Source: Mesorhizobium qingshengii (lineage in GTDB: Bacteria; Pseudomonadota; Alphaproteobacteria; Rhizobiales; Rhizobiaceae). From it: DNA of 64,000 nt. The translations under genes and the position numbers were made by a program. The notes beneath the pieces are model-generated. The model was not told the DNA's origin, made no database searches, and saw only the letters and a program-made list of their open reading frames with translations. Below are positions 53,217 through 62,178 of the stretch, one piece after another. The DNA lies in the NCBI RefSeq assembly GCF_900103325.1, contig NZ_FMXM01000003.1:1-64000 (forward strand), given 5' to 3'. The first letter of the stretch is position 1; each line of letters starts with the position of its first letter.

Positions 53217-54764
53217 ATGAAAATCGTCCTGATCAATCCGCCGCACACCGCCATCGGCAGCCGCGTGCCGGACGACCACCTGCCGCCGCTCGGCCTGCTG
53301 GCGCTCGGCGGTCCGCTGATCGATGCCGGCCACGAGGTGCGGCTCGTCGATGCCGAATTCGGGCCGATGCCGCTCGACATGGTGGTGCGCAACGCGCTCG
53401 ACGACTGTCCCGACTTCGTCCTGATCGGCCATTCCGGCTCGACCTCGGCGCATCCGACCGCCCTGCTCATCGCGCGCATGATCAAGGATCGCGAACCGGC
53501 GACCATCATCATCTATGGCGGCGTTTTCCCGACCTATCACTGGCGCGACATCCTCACGGCGACGGAACTCTTCGACTTCATCGTACGTGGCGAGGGCGAG
53601 GCGACCGTCGTGGCGCTGGTCGAAGCGCTGGAGATGCACCAGCCGCCGGCGAGCGTGGCCGGCATCGCCTTTCGCGACGATCTGCGCCGTCCCTTCGCGA
53701 CGCAGCCGGGAATGACCATTCCGGAACTCGACGCCTACCGCGTCGGCTGGGAGCTGATCGACATCAGGCGCTACAGCTATTGGGGCGGCAAGCGTGCGGT
53801 GGTGATGCAGTTTTCGCGCGGCTGTCCGCATCTGTGCAACTATTGCGGCCAGCGCGGCTTCTGGACCCGCTGGCGGCATCGCGATCCGGTGAAATTCGCC
53901 AAGGAGATCGCCTGGCTGCATAGAGAACACGGCGTCGAGCTGATCAACCTCGCCGATGAGAATCCTACGGTTTCGAAGAAGGCCTGGCGCGCCTTTCTCG
54001 ATGCCATGATTGCGCAGAACGTGCCGGTGCTGATCGTCGGCTCGACCCGTGCCGACGACATCGTGCGCGACGCCAACATCCTGCATCTCTACCGCAAGGC
54101 CGGAATCATCCGCTGGCTGCTCGGCATGGAAAACACCGACGAACAGACGCTTCAATTGATCCGCAAGGGCGGCAGCACCTCATCCGATCGCGAGGCGATA
54201 AGGCTGCTGCGCCAGCATGGCATCCTGTCGATGGCGACCTGGGTGGCCGGCTTCGAGGATGAAGGCTTTCGTGATCTGTGGCGCGGCTTTCGCCAGCTCA
54301 TCGCCTATGACCCGGATCAGATCCAGGCGCTTTACGTGACGCCACACCGCTGGACACCGTTCTTCAGGATCGCGCGGGATCGCAAGGTGATCCAAAGGGA
54401 TGCCCGGCTGTGGGACTACAAGCACCAGGTGTTGCACATGACGCGGCTGAAGCCGTGGATGCTGTTCTTCAGCGTCAAGCTGATCGAGCTGGCGGTGCAG
54501 TCTCGGCCGAAGGCGCTGGCCCGCGTCCTGTTCCACAAGGATCCCGAGCAGCGACACTCGATGCGCTGGTACACGCAAATGGGCCGCCGCGTCTGGTTCC
54601 GCGAGGTCTGGGGCTTTCTGGCCCGCGACCGCCGGGTGCAGGACGGCCCGACGCTTGCCGAGTTCTGGGGCGCGCCGCAGGACGCCGAGGAGGAATCGAT
54701 GACCGTTCAACGATCAGCGCGAAAGCTGACATCATCCGGGATCACGATTTTGCCGAGCCCCTGA
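53217..54764 (+). CDS. B12-binding-domain radical SAM protein (BchE-like)
   Basis: A 515-residue protein. Residues about 1-160 are a cobalamin-binding-type Rossmann domain (MKIVLINPPHTAIGSR, LPPLGLLALGGPLIDAGHEV). The radical SAM cluster is at FSRGCPHLCNYCGQRGFW (CxxxCxxC, about residues 201-218). Family relatives include the anaerobic Mg-protoporphyrin monomethyl ester cyclase BchE, but no other pigment genes are present, so the substrate is unknown. Oxygen-sensitive chemistry suggests a role in low oxygen. GGAGG precedes the start. Confidence 0.85.
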   Translation: MKIVLINPPHTAIGSRVPDDHLPPLGLLALGGPLIDAGHEVRLVDAEFGPMPLDMVVRNALDDCPDFVLIGHSGSTSAHPTALLIARMIKDREPATIIIYGGVFPTYHWRDILTATELFDFIVRGEGEATVVALVEALEMHQPPASVAGIAFRDDLRRPFATQPGMTIPELDAYRVGWELIDIRRYSYWGGKRAVVMQFSRGCPHLCNYCGQRGFWTRWRHRDPVKFAKEIAWLHREHGVELINLADENPTVSKKAWRAFLDAMIAQNVPVLIVGSTRADDIVRDANILHLYRKAGIIRWLLGMENTDEQTLQLIRKGGSTSSDREAIRLLRQHGILSMATWVAGFEDEGFRDLWRGFRQLIAYDPDQIQALYVTPHRWTPFFRIARDRKVIQRDARLWDYKHQVLHMTRLKPWMLFFSVKLIELAVQSRPKALARVLFHKDPEQRHSMRWYTQMGRRVWFREVWGFLARDRRVQDGPTLAEFWGAPQDAEEESMTVQRSARKLTSSGITILPSP

Positions 54765-54890
54765 CTGTTACTGCCCTCGGTTAAGGTGTGTTGAGATTCA
54801 GGTCAGGCCGAGCCGAAAACGGTGGCTTTCGAGAACCGGAGCGCAGCGGACGTTCGGGTCCGTGAGCACCGGAAGCCGAAAAAGCCGTCG

Positions 54891-54930
54891 TTTGCAGGCC
54901 GGCATCACCTGAATATCAGTACACCTCAGG
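54891..54930. repeat. 40-base repeat covering the argB stop codon, copy 2
   Basis: This stretch, beginning TTTGCAGGCCGGCATCACCT, is 35/40 identical to 47276-47315. It begins the 3' untranslated side of argB and contains its stop codon at the same offset as copy 1. Confidence 0.8.
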
Positions 54931-55819
54931 GAACGATCAGCGTGCCGGCGCCGTGTTCGGTGAACAGTTCGAGCAGCACCGCATGCGGCGTCTTGCCGTT
55001 GAGGACGACGACGCCTTCGACGCCGCGCTCGATCGCCTCGATGCAGGTTTCGACCTTGGGGATCATGCCGCCCGACACCGTGCCGTCCTTGATCAGCGCC
55101 TTGGCCTCGGCGACGGTCAGTTCGTCGATCAGTTTCTTGTTCTTGTCGAGCACGCCCGGCACGTCGGTGAGGAACAGCAGGCGCGTGGCCATGCAGGCGC
55201 CGGCAATGGCGCCGGCGAAGGTGTCGGCATTGATGTTGTAGGTGTGGCCGTCGCGGCCAGGCGCAACCGGCGCCAACACAGGGATCATCTCGGAGCGCGC
55301 CAGAAGGTCGAGCAGAGTGCGGTCGACCTCGACCGGCTCGCCGACGAAGCCGAGATCGAGCACGCGCTCGATGTTGGAGTCCGGATCGATCATCGTCTTG
55401 CGCGCCTTTTCGGCGAACACCATGTTGCCGTCCTTGCCGCACAGGCCGATCGCCCATTCGCCCTCGGCGTTGATCAGCGCCACGATCTCCTTGTTGATCG
55501 AGCCGGCCAGCACCATCTCGACGATCTCCACCGTCTTCTGGTCGGTGACGCGCAGGCCGCCCTCGAACTTGGATTCGATGCCCATCTTGGCCAGCATGGC
55601 GCCGATCTGCGGACCGCCGCCATGGACGACGATCGGATTGACACCGGACTGCTTCAACAGCGCGATGTCGCGGGCGAAGGCCTTGCCGAGTTCGATATCG
55701 CCCATGGCGTGACCGCCATATTTCACCACGACCGTCTTGTTCTCGTAGCGCTGCATGTAGGGCAGCGCCCGCGAAAGCAGGGCAGCCTGCATTTCGGCGG
55801 TGGCGGTGATCTCCGTCAT
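54926..55819 (-). CDS. argB: Acetylglutamate kinase
   Basis: Phosphorylates N-acetylglutamate in arginine synthesis. A 297-residue protein with the family nucleotide site [12 protein letters not shown] (about residues 30-41), [20 protein letters not shown] (about 64-83), and [20 protein letters not shown] (about 195-214). The N-terminal helix typical of arginine-sensitive enzymes is present. The stop lies in a 40-base repeat, and the upstream gap holds a tandem palindromic element. Confidence 0.97.
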   Translation of the reverse strand: MTEITATAEMQAALLSRALPYMQRYENKTVVVKYGGHAMGDIELGKAFARDIALLKQSGVNPIVVHGGGPQIGAMLAKMGIESKFEGGLRVTDQKTVEIVEMVLAGSINKEIVALINAEGEWAIGLCGKDGNMVFAEKARKTMIDPDSNIERVLDLGFVGEPVEVDRTLLDLLARSEMIPVLAPVAPGRDGHTYNINADTFAGAIAGACMATRLLFLTDVPGVLDKNKKLIDELTVAEAKALIKDGTVSGGMIPKVETCIEAIERGVEGVVVLNGKTPHAVLLELFTEHGAGTLIVP

Positions 55820-55839
55820 CGGCGTGGTTCCCGGCTTTT

Positions 55840-55955
55840 GGTTTCATGCATGCCGTTGTCCCAAAACCGCTAGGCACTTTTGGGGCGACATGCACTTGGT
55901 TTATGCCTGTCGTTGTCCCAAAACCGCCAAGCACTTTTGGGCGACATGCACTTGG
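55840..55955. repeat. Two tandem copies of a 58-base palindromic element
   Basis: The unit GGTTT...CACTT is repeated at 55840 and 55898. Each copy has CCCAAAA and TTTTGGG arms around a CCGC-rich loop (CCGCTAGGCAC in the first, CCGCCAAGCAC in the second) and flanking GTTGTC/GCGACATGCA. It lies upstream of argB and downstream of the amidase. Related to the element at 46296. Confidence 0.8.
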
Positions 55956-56038
55956 AAAGAACGGCGGCGTCTTAGCGGGAATTGCGGCGGCCCGCAAATG
56001 GCATTGCTGTCATATTCGAACGCCTCACGACGTCGTCA

Positions 56039-57535
56039 TCATGATGGCACCTTCAGCGGCGCCCTGCGGCCCAGCCAGCCCGAGATCTTCTCCATCTGCG
56101 CCGCCAGCGACAGAAGCGTCTCCTCGTCACCCGGACGGCCGGCCGCCTGGATGCCAAGCGGCAGGCCGGCGTCGGTGACATGGACGGGCAGCGCGATCGA
56201 CGGCTGGCCGCTGACATTCTGGATCGCCGGCCAATGGGTGAACCAAAGGCTCTTGTCCATCAGCTGGCCGAACAACGGCTTCAACCTCAACAAGGGCGTG
56301 AGGTGCAGCTTGTCGAGCAGGTTTTCGATGAGGTCATCGGCGCCTTTCGGATCCATGGCGCCGCAGGCGAGCGGCGGGTGGGCAATGATCGGCATCAGCA
56401 CGGCATCATACCGCGCGGTCTCCTCGATCAGGCGTCGCGAGGTGGCATGCAGCCGCTGCAGGCCGGCATAGGTCTCGCCGGCCGAGACCATTTCGCCCAA
56501 TCGGCCGAGCACCCGCGTGGCGCGTTCGATGTCGCCGGCAACCGAACGGCCGACGCGCAGCGCTTCGGCCCGCATCGTGCCGGCGACGGCCGAGGCAACC
56601 GTCCTGCAGAAGTCGGAGATGAAATCGCGCCCGATGAAGGGCAGGTCGATTTCCTCGACCGCATGGCCGCCCTCGCGGGCAAGCGCCACCGCCGTGTCCA
56701 GCGCCTTCAACGTCTCCAACGAAACCGGCAGGTCGAGCGGGGATTTTCGGTACACGGCCAGTTTGAGCTTGCCGGGATCGCGTGCGGCGGCGGCAGTGAA
56801 TGTGCCTTTCGGCGGCAACGCCGCATAGGGCGACAGCCGGTCGGGCCCATGGGTGAGATCGAGCAACAACGCTGAATCGCGCACCGACCGGGTGACGGCA
56901 TGGTCGACCACCATGCCGTACCAGCTTTCGCTCACCAATGGCGTCAATGGAATACGGCCGCGCGACGTCTTCAGGCCAACAAGCCCGGTGCAGGCGGAAG
57001 GCACGCGGATCGAGCCGCCGCCATCCGAGGCATGCGCCACCGGAACGACGCCGGCGGCGACCAGTGCCGCCGCGCCACCCGACGAGCCGCCGCTGGTGTG
57101 ACCGGTGTTCCACGGATTGCGTGTGATGCCGAAGGCCTTGGATTCGGTCATTAGCCGCAGCCCGTGCTCCGGCGCTGTCGAGGTGACGATCGGAACGAGC
57201 CCAGCGGCAAGATAACGGTCGGTCAGCACCGAATTGACATCGGCCAGCCATGCCGGAATGCGGCTGCCGCCATGTGTCGGTACACCCTTGATGGCGATGC
57301 CGAGGTCCTTGATGGCGAAGGGAACGCCGGCCAGCGGCAACGAGCGGTCGATGGTCTTCGCCCGCGCCCGTGCGGCCTCATAGAGCGGCTCGGCCGTGGC
57401 ATTGATGTCGGGACGGGTGGCTTCGGCGCGTGCAATCGCCGCTTCGGTCAGTTCGATCGGCGAGACCTCTCCCTTGCGGACAAGGTCGGCAAGGCCGGTT
57501 GCGTCTTGCGCCCACAGTGTATGCCCAACCGACAT
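56039..57535 (-). CDS. Amidase-signature-family amidase
   Basis: A 498-residue enzyme with the Ser-cisSer-Lys triad region: FAIKDLGIAIKG with the lysine (about residues 73-84), GHTSGGSSGGAAALVAAG (about 145-162) and ASDGGGSIRVPSACTG (about 169-184) with the two serines. Hydrolyses amides to acid and ammonia; 6-aminohexanoate cyclic dimer, indoleacetamide and others are substrates of relatives, and this one is undetermined. Stands alone between argB and the sigma factor gene. Confidence 0.92.
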   Translation of the reverse strand: MSVGHTLWAQDATGLADLVRKGEVSPIELTEAAIARAEATRPDINATAEPLYEAARARAKTIDRSLPLAGVPFAIKDLGIAIKGVPTHGGSRIPAWLADVNSVLTDRYLAAGLVPIVTSTAPEHGLRLMTESKAFGITRNPWNTGHTSGGSSGGAAALVAAGVVPVAHASDGGGSIRVPSACTGLVGLKTSRGRIPLTPLVSESWYGMVVDHAVTRSVRDSALLLDLTHGPDRLSPYAALPPKGTFTAAAARDPGKLKLAVYRKSPLDLPVSLETLKALDTAVALAREGGHAVEEIDLPFIGRDFISDFCRTVASAVAGTMRAEALRVGRSVAGDIERATRVLGRLGEMVSAGETYAGLQRLHATSRRLIEETARYDAVLMPIIAHPPLACGAMDPKGADDLIENLLDKLHLTPLLRLKPLFGQLMDKSLWFTHWPAIQNVSGQPSIALPVHVTDAGLPLGIQAAGRPGDEETLLSLAAQMEKISGWLGRRAPLKVPS

Positions 57536-57685
57536 GCGCTCTCCCCCGTCACAGCCGGCAAGCTAGCCAGTCGTGATTCCGTTGGCAATCGATGGACCGA
57601 TCCCGGCGGCAAACGCGACAGGGTTTGGCGTGCACAAGGCGATTTCCGTCGTTGCAAATACATTGCGATCCCCTAATTTGCCTGC

Positions 57686-58225
57686 ATGACGCCGCAGGAC
57701 ATCACCAAGCTGATCGTCCGGACTTCGATGAAGGATCGGGCCGCGTTCGACCTGCTCTACCGGCAGACCAGCGCGAAACTTTTCGGTGTCTGCCTTCGTG
57801 TATTGAATGACCGGGGAGATGCCGAAGAAGCGCTACAGGAGGTCTTCGTCAAGATATGGATGAAGGCGGACCGTTTTGCCGTCTCCGATCTGAGCCCGAT
57901 CTCCTGGCTGGTGGCGATCGCGCGCAACCATGCGATCGATCGCATAAGAGCGCGGCGCAAGCCTGCGGTCGATATCGATGCCGCGCTCGACGTGGCCGAT
58001 CCGGCGCCGGGGCCGGAGGCGATGGTGGTGGCGGGCGGCGAATCCGAACGCATCCATCATTGTCTCGATGAGCTGGAAAAGGACCGGGCAGCGGCGGTCC
58101 GGGGCGCCTATCTCAAGGGCGAAAGCTATGCCGAACTGGCGGAGCGCCATGGCGTGCCGTTGAACACCATGCGTACCTGGCTGCGCCGCAGCCTGCTGAA
58201 ACTCAGAGAATGTCTGGAAAGATGA
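57686..58225 (+). CDS. ECF RNA polymerase sigma factor
   Basis: A 179-residue sigma-70 family protein of SigK/RpoE type. Region 2 is at AFDLLYRQTSAKLFGVCLRV and SPISWLVAIARNHAIDRIRA (about 17-90), region 4 at GESYAELAERHGVPLNTMRT (about 142-161). It is followed by an overlapping anti-sigma gene, so it is held inactive until a stress signal. The fasciclin and msrB genes downstream are likely targets by position. Confidence 0.93.
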   Translation: MTPQDITKLIVRTSMKDRAAFDLLYRQTSAKLFGVCLRVLNDRGDAEEALQEVFVKIWMKADRFAVSDLSPISWLVAIARNHAIDRIRARRKPAVDIDAALDVADPAPGPEAMVVAGGESERIHHCLDELEKDRAAAVRGAYLKGESYAELAERHGVPLNTMRTWLRRSLLKLRECLER

Positions 58226-58944
58226 CGCTCGCGGAAGACAACGGACCGGAACGCGGAGGCGACGACCTGCTCGCCGCCGAATACGTTCTCGGCGTGCTGT
58301 CGGCGGACGAGCGGCAGATCGTTTCCCGACGCATCGACGCGGACACGGATTTCGCGCGGCTTGTCGACGGCTGGGAGGTCCGCCTTTCGGCCATGGCCGC
58401 CGCATACCCGGAAATCGAGCCGCCGGCTTCCGTCAAGATCGCGCTCGATCGCCGGCTGTTCGCATCAACCGCGACCGCGCCCGCCGAAGCGAGCGCCAGG
58501 CTGTGGGCCAGCCTGGCCTTCTGGCGTGGCCTCGCGGCAGCCGCGATCGCCGCGCTGGCGATCTACATTGCCGTGCCCTACCTCAATCCGCCGGTCGTGC
58601 AACCGCAGGCGCGCCTCGTCGCCTCGCTGGCCGCCGATGGCAGCGATGTCAAATATCTTGCCATCTATGATGCCGCGCATCACGAGGTCGGCCTGTCGCA
58701 CGTCTCCGGTGAGCGGGCCACCGGCAAGGACTTCGAACTGTGGATGATCGAGGGCAAGAACCCGCCTGTCTCGATGGGCGTCATCCCCGTCGGCTCGACG
58801 GCGCATATCGTCGTCTCGCCGGCCGCGCAGCAGAAGCTCGCCCAGGGCGCGGTGCTCGCCGTCAGCCTCGAGCCGGCAGGCGGTTCGCCGACCGGCCAGC
58901 CGACCGGACCGGTGGTCGCGGCGGGCGATCTGAAGAGCATCTGA
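58222..58944 (+). CDS. Anti-sigma factor (RskA-like, membrane-anchored)
   Basis: A 240-residue protein whose ATG at 58222 overlaps the sigma-factor stop. The N-terminal anti-sigma part (LLAAEYVLGVLSADERQIVS, about residues 14-33) is followed by a single membrane span (LAAAAIAALAIYIAVPYL, about 102-119) and a periplasmic RskA-type C-terminal domain (DFELWMIEGKNPPVSMGVIP). It sequesters the ECF sigma factor and senses an envelope or oxidative signal. Confidence 0.92.
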   Translation: MTLAEDNGPERGGDDLLAAEYVLGVLSADERQIVSRRIDADTDFARLVDGWEVRLSAMAAAYPEIEPPASVKIALDRRLFASTATAPAEASARLWASLAFWRGLAAAAIAALAIYIAVPYLNPPVVQPQARLVASLAADGSDVKYLAIYDAAHHEVGLSHVSGERATGKDFELWMIEGKNPPVSMGVIPVGSTAHIVVSPAAQQKLAQGAVLAVSLEPAGGSPTGQPTGPVVAAGDLKSI

Positions 58945-59167
58945 CCAGCGTTCCCCACCACCAACATCACAAATGAAGACCAAAAGTCTATCCGCTTTCT
59001 CGTGCGCTGGTGGAAACTTGTGAGCCGCCAAAGCGTTTCCCGCCGAAATCTCGTCGTCAGGCAAATAGAATTAAAAAATCCCGATATTCTGAAACTCATG
59101 CGTTTGTGTTCCGTATCTCCTCGCGTCCCCAAAAAATGGGAAGAGAAAACCCGAGGAGTTTGACACC

Positions 59168-59725
59168 ATGCGTAAATTCGCCACCCTTTTGCTTGCCGGC
59201 ACAATCGCTGTTTCCGCGCTTGCCACCGCAGCCTACGCCGAAAACCCGATGGTTGGCGGCGCCGCCATGTACGCCAACAAGAACATCGTCGAGAATGCCG
59301 TCAACTCGAAGGACCACACGACGCTGGTAGCCGCCGTCAAGGCAGCCGGCCTGGTCGAGACACTGCAGGGCGCCGGTCCGTTCACCGTGTTCGCGCCGAC
59401 CAACGAGGCCTTTGCGGCACTTCCGGCCGGCACGGTCGAGACATTGCTGAAGCCCGAGAACAAGGACAAGCTGACCAAGATCCTGACCTGCCATGTCATC
59501 GGCGCCAAGGCGATGGGGGCGGATGTGGCCGCGATGGCCAAGGCCGATGGCGGCACCCACAAGGTCAAGACGGCTGGCGGCTGCGAACTGTCGCTCAAGG
59601 CAGATGGCGGCAAGGTCACCGTCACCGACGAGAACGGCAATGTCGCCAATGTGACGATCGCCGATGTCGAACAGTCCAACGGCGTCATCCACGTCATCGA
59701 CAAGGTTCTTTTGCCGAAGATGTAA
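59168..59725 (+). CDS. Secreted fasciclin-domain protein
   Basis: A 185-residue protein with a cleavable signal peptide (cleavage near TAAYAE, about residue 24) and one complete fasciclin (FAS1) domain (about 45-183) with the H1 box [17 protein letters not shown] and the H2 box [16 protein letters not shown]1 proteins mediate adhesion or surface interactions. In rhizobia they often lie near ECF sigma pairs, as here. Confidence 0.93.
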   Translation: MRKFATLLLAGTIAVSALATAAYAENPMVGGAAMYANKNIVENAVNSKDHTTLVAAVKAAGLVETLQGAGPFTVFAPTNEAFAALPAGTVETLLKPENKDKLTKILTCHVIGAKAMGADVAAMAKADGGTHKVKTAGGCELSLKADGGKVTVTDENGNVANVTIADVEQSNGVIHVIDKVLLPKM

Positions 59726-59732
59726 CAAGGGG

Positions 59733-59758
59733 CTTGCCGCGAGCGAAATTGCGGCAAG
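59733..59758 (+). terminator. Possible terminator after the fasciclin gene
   Basis: CTTGCCGC-N10-GCGGCAAG is a perfect 8-bp stem starting 8 bases after the stop, followed by GGCTCTTCG. The T run is weak. Confidence 0.45.
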
Positions 59759-59812
59759 GGCTCTTCGTCGATTGCATGGTCTCGCTCCCGTGATCCGCAA
59801 CCGACCCGCGCG

Positions 59813-59851
59813 CTCCGCGCCGTCCACGTTCAGATGTGGAACGGCGCGGAG
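59813..59851. repeat. Long hairpin upstream of msrB
   Basis: CTCCGCGCCGT-CCAC pairs with GTGG-A-ACGGCGCGGAG across an 8-base loop, 15 pairs with one bulge. It lies 88 bases before the msrB start and could be a terminator or a leader structure. Confidence 0.5.
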
Positions 59852-59938
59852 TGTTCGTGCGAGGGAGCCACCGTCACCGGCTTTTGATTTCCGCGTGGCG
59901 GTATAGTTTGGCAAAGAGACAACAGGAGGAACCTGGTC

Positions 59939-60442
59939 ATGAACCGTCGCGACTTTCTTTTGAGCGGTGCTGCCGCCATCGGCGTCGTCGGGGCCGCGGC
60001 CACCGTGCTGCGCATGGGCAAGCCGCAGGCCGCGCAGGCCGCCGAAAAGTTCGAGGTCACAAAGACCGAGGACGAGTGGAAAGCCATCCTGTCGCCGGCC
60101 GCGTTCGACGTGCTGCGCAAGGAAGGCACGGAATATCCCGGCACCAGCCCGCTGCTCAACGAACACCGCAAGGGCATTTTCGCTTGCGCCGGCTGCGACC
60201 TGCCGGTCTATCCGTCCGAGACGAAGTTCGATTCCGGCACCGGCTGGCCAAGCTTCTGGCAAGAGATCGCCAATGCCATCGGCAAGACCGAAGACCGATC
60301 GCTCGGCATGACCCGCACCGAGGTGCACTGCCGCCGTTGCGGCGGCCATCTCGGCCACGTCTTCGACGATGGCCCGGCGCCGACCGGCCTGCGTCACTGC
60401 ATCAACGGCGTGGCACTGACCTTCAAGCCCGCTACGGCCTGA
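59939..60442 (+). CDS. msrB: Tat-exported peptide-methionine (R)-S-oxide reductase
   Basis: Repairs methionine-R-sulfoxide in proteins. The 167-residue product has a twin-arginine leader (MNRRDFLLSGAAAIGVVGAA, residues 1-20) ending near AQAA, so it acts in the periplasm, unlike the usual cytoplasmic MsrB. The zinc cysteines are C83, C86, C131 and C134, and the catalytic one is C154 in RHCINGVAL. GGAGGA lies 8 bases upstream. A strong terminator follows. Confidence 0.94.
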   Translation: MNRRDFLLSGAAAIGVVGAAATVLRMGKPQAAQAAEKFEVTKTEDEWKAILSPAAFDVLRKEGTEYPGTSPLLNEHRKGIFACAGCDLPVYPSETKFDSGTGWPSFWQEIANAIGKTEDRSLGMTRTEVHCRRCGGHLGHVFDDGPAPTGLRHCINGVALTFKPATA

Positions 60443-60465
60443 CGAGATCCAACCGCGAAACAAAA

Positions 60466-60496
60466 AACTCCGGGCTTTGCGGCCCGGAGTTTTTTG
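60466..60496 (+). terminator. Rho-independent terminator after msrB
   Basis: AACTCCGGGC-TTTGCG-GCCCGGAGTT is a perfect 10-bp stem followed by a run of T. The A run before it suits the opposite direction as well, so the convergent efflux operon may also use it. Confidence 0.85.
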
Positions 60497-60560
60497 CGTG
60501 GTCAGGCATTTTCGGGCGTGGACTGGAGGAGCTTCCCGAAATTTCTGTCCACGTGCGGTA

Positions 60561-62156
60561 TCAGTGGCCGCCACCGCCGCCACCGCCGGCCGCGGCCGGC
60601 CTTTTGATCAGCATGGTGAACAGGCCGAGCGTCGCGAACAGCACCGTCAGCAGATAGAACACATCCATGAAGGACAGCAGCGCCGCCTGTTGCTGGACCA
60701 TGCCCGACAGCTTGGAGATCGCAGCAGTCGTGGCGTCGAGGCCGGCGGTCTGCTCGAAGTTGAGCGTCATGTTCTGCAGCTTGGTCTGCGCGGCCGCGCT
60801 GCCCCATTGCACGTGCTCGGAAAGCCGGGCGTAGTGGAAGGCATTGCGGTCGATCAGCACGGTGTTGATGACGGCAAGGCCGACGGCGCCGCCGAGGTTG
60901 CGGGTGAGGTTGAACAGGCCCGATGCGTTCTTCAGCCGCTCGGGCGGCAAGGTGCCGAGCGCGATGTTGTTGATCGGCACCATGCACAGCATCATCGAAC
61001 AGCCGCGCAGGATCTGTGGGATGAGCAGCTCATAGAAGTCCCAGTCGGCGGTCAGATGCGTCATCCACCATGTGCCGGTGGCAAAGCCGAAGAAGCCGAT
61101 CATCATCATCAGCCGCAGGTCCATCTTGCTCGACAGGATGCCGGAGATGGGCGCGGTGAAGAACATGGCCAGGCCGCTGACGAACAGCGCCTCGCCGATC
61201 ATCATCGAATCGTAGCCGCGAATGCGCCCGAGGAACACCGGGTAAAGATAGGTCAGGCCATAGAGGCCAACGCCGATGACGAACGAAAACAGCGAGCCGA
61301 AAGCGAAGTTGATGTTGCTGAACGCCTTCAGGTCGACGATCGGTTCCTCGGCGGTAAAGGCGCGCCAGAAGAACAGCACCGCGCCGACGGTCATGATGAC
61401 GGCACAGATGAGCACTGCCTGATCCTGCAGCCAGTCATTGTTCGGGCCTTCCTCGAGCACATACTCCATGCAGCCGAGGAAGGCCGCCATACCGGCGAGG
61501 CCCCACCAGTCGAACTTGCTGAACAGCTTGAGATTGGGCTTGTCGAAGTCGATCAGCGACCAGGCCGCCGTCGTCACCAGGATGCCGGGCACGACATTGA
61601 CCAGGAACAGCCAGTGCCAGGACATGGCATGGCTGATATAGCCGCCAACCGTCGGGCCAATGGTCGGCGCCAGCGTCGCCACCAGGCCGATCATCGGCGA
61701 AACGATGGCGCGGCGCGAGGGCGGGAAGATGGTGAAGGCCGCGGCAAAGACGCTCGGGATCATGCCGCCGCCGATGAAGCCCTGGACGGCGCGGTAGACG
61801 ATCATCTGGTCGATGTTGGTGGCGGTCGCCGCCAGCGCACTGGCGGCGGTGAAGCCTGCCGCCGCTACCGTGAACAGCACGCGCGTCGACAGCATCCGGC
61901 TGAGGAAGCCCGACAACGGGATCATGACCACCTCGGCGATCAGATAGGCCGTCTGCACCCACGGGATCTCGTCGGAGCTGGCGCTGAGGCCGGCCTGGAT
62001 CTCGGACAGCGAAGCCGAGACGATCTGGATGTCCAGGATCGCCATGAACATGCCGAACACCATCGCCAGGAAGGCGATGACGCGACGCGTCGAGATGGTG
62101 TCAGGCACCGCCGGCCTCGCCGGCAGTGATCCTGCTGTCAGGGTTGCGGTTGCCAT
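60561..62156 (-). CDS. emrB: DHA2-family MFS efflux transporter (EmrB-like)
   Basis: A 531-residue protein with 14 predicted membrane spans, the DHA2 number. Family motifs are FGMFMAILDIQIVSASLSEI in helix one, WVQTAYLIAEVVMIPLSGFL, and GPTVGGYISHAMSWHWLFLV (motif C). It exports drugs or other amphipathic compounds by proton antiport. It ends in a glycine-rich tail and lies 22 bases downstream of the HlyD-type gene with which it forms a periplasm-spanning pump. Confidence 0.94.
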   Translation of the reverse strand: MATATLTAGSLPARPAVPDTISTRRVIAFLAMVFGMFMAILDIQIVSASLSEIQAGLSASSDEIPWVQTAYLIAEVVMIPLSGFLSRMLSTRVLFTVAAAGFTAASALAATATNIDQMIVYRAVQGFIGGGMIPSVFAAAFTIFPPSRRAIVSPMIGLVATLAPTIGPTVGGYISHAMSWHWLFLVNVVPGILVTTAAWSLIDFDKPNLKLFSKFDWWGLAGMAAFLGCMEYVLEEGPNNDWLQDQAVLICAVIMTVGAVLFFWRAFTAEEPIVDLKAFSNINFAFGSLFSFVIGVGLYGLTYLYPVFLGRIRGYDSMMIGEALFVSGLAMFFTAPISGILSSKMDLRLMMMIGFFGFATGTWWMTHLTADWDFYELLIPQILRGCSMMLCMVPINNIALGTLPPERLKNASGLFNLTRNLGGAVGLAVINTVLIDRNAFHYARLSEHVQWGSAAAQTKLQNMTLNFEQTAGLDATTAAISKLSGMVQQQAALLSFMDVFYLLTVLFATLGLFTMLIKRPAAAGGGGGGGH

Positions 62157-62178
62157 GGCATTGCTCCCCGGCGTCCGA

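Noticed and set aside
60477-62129. Open frame of 550 codons on the plus strand
   Set aside because: It is antisense to the EmrB-like gene and is rich in Gln, His, Arg and Asp, typical of a GC-rich shadow frame. The minus-strand frame has a full MFS protein.
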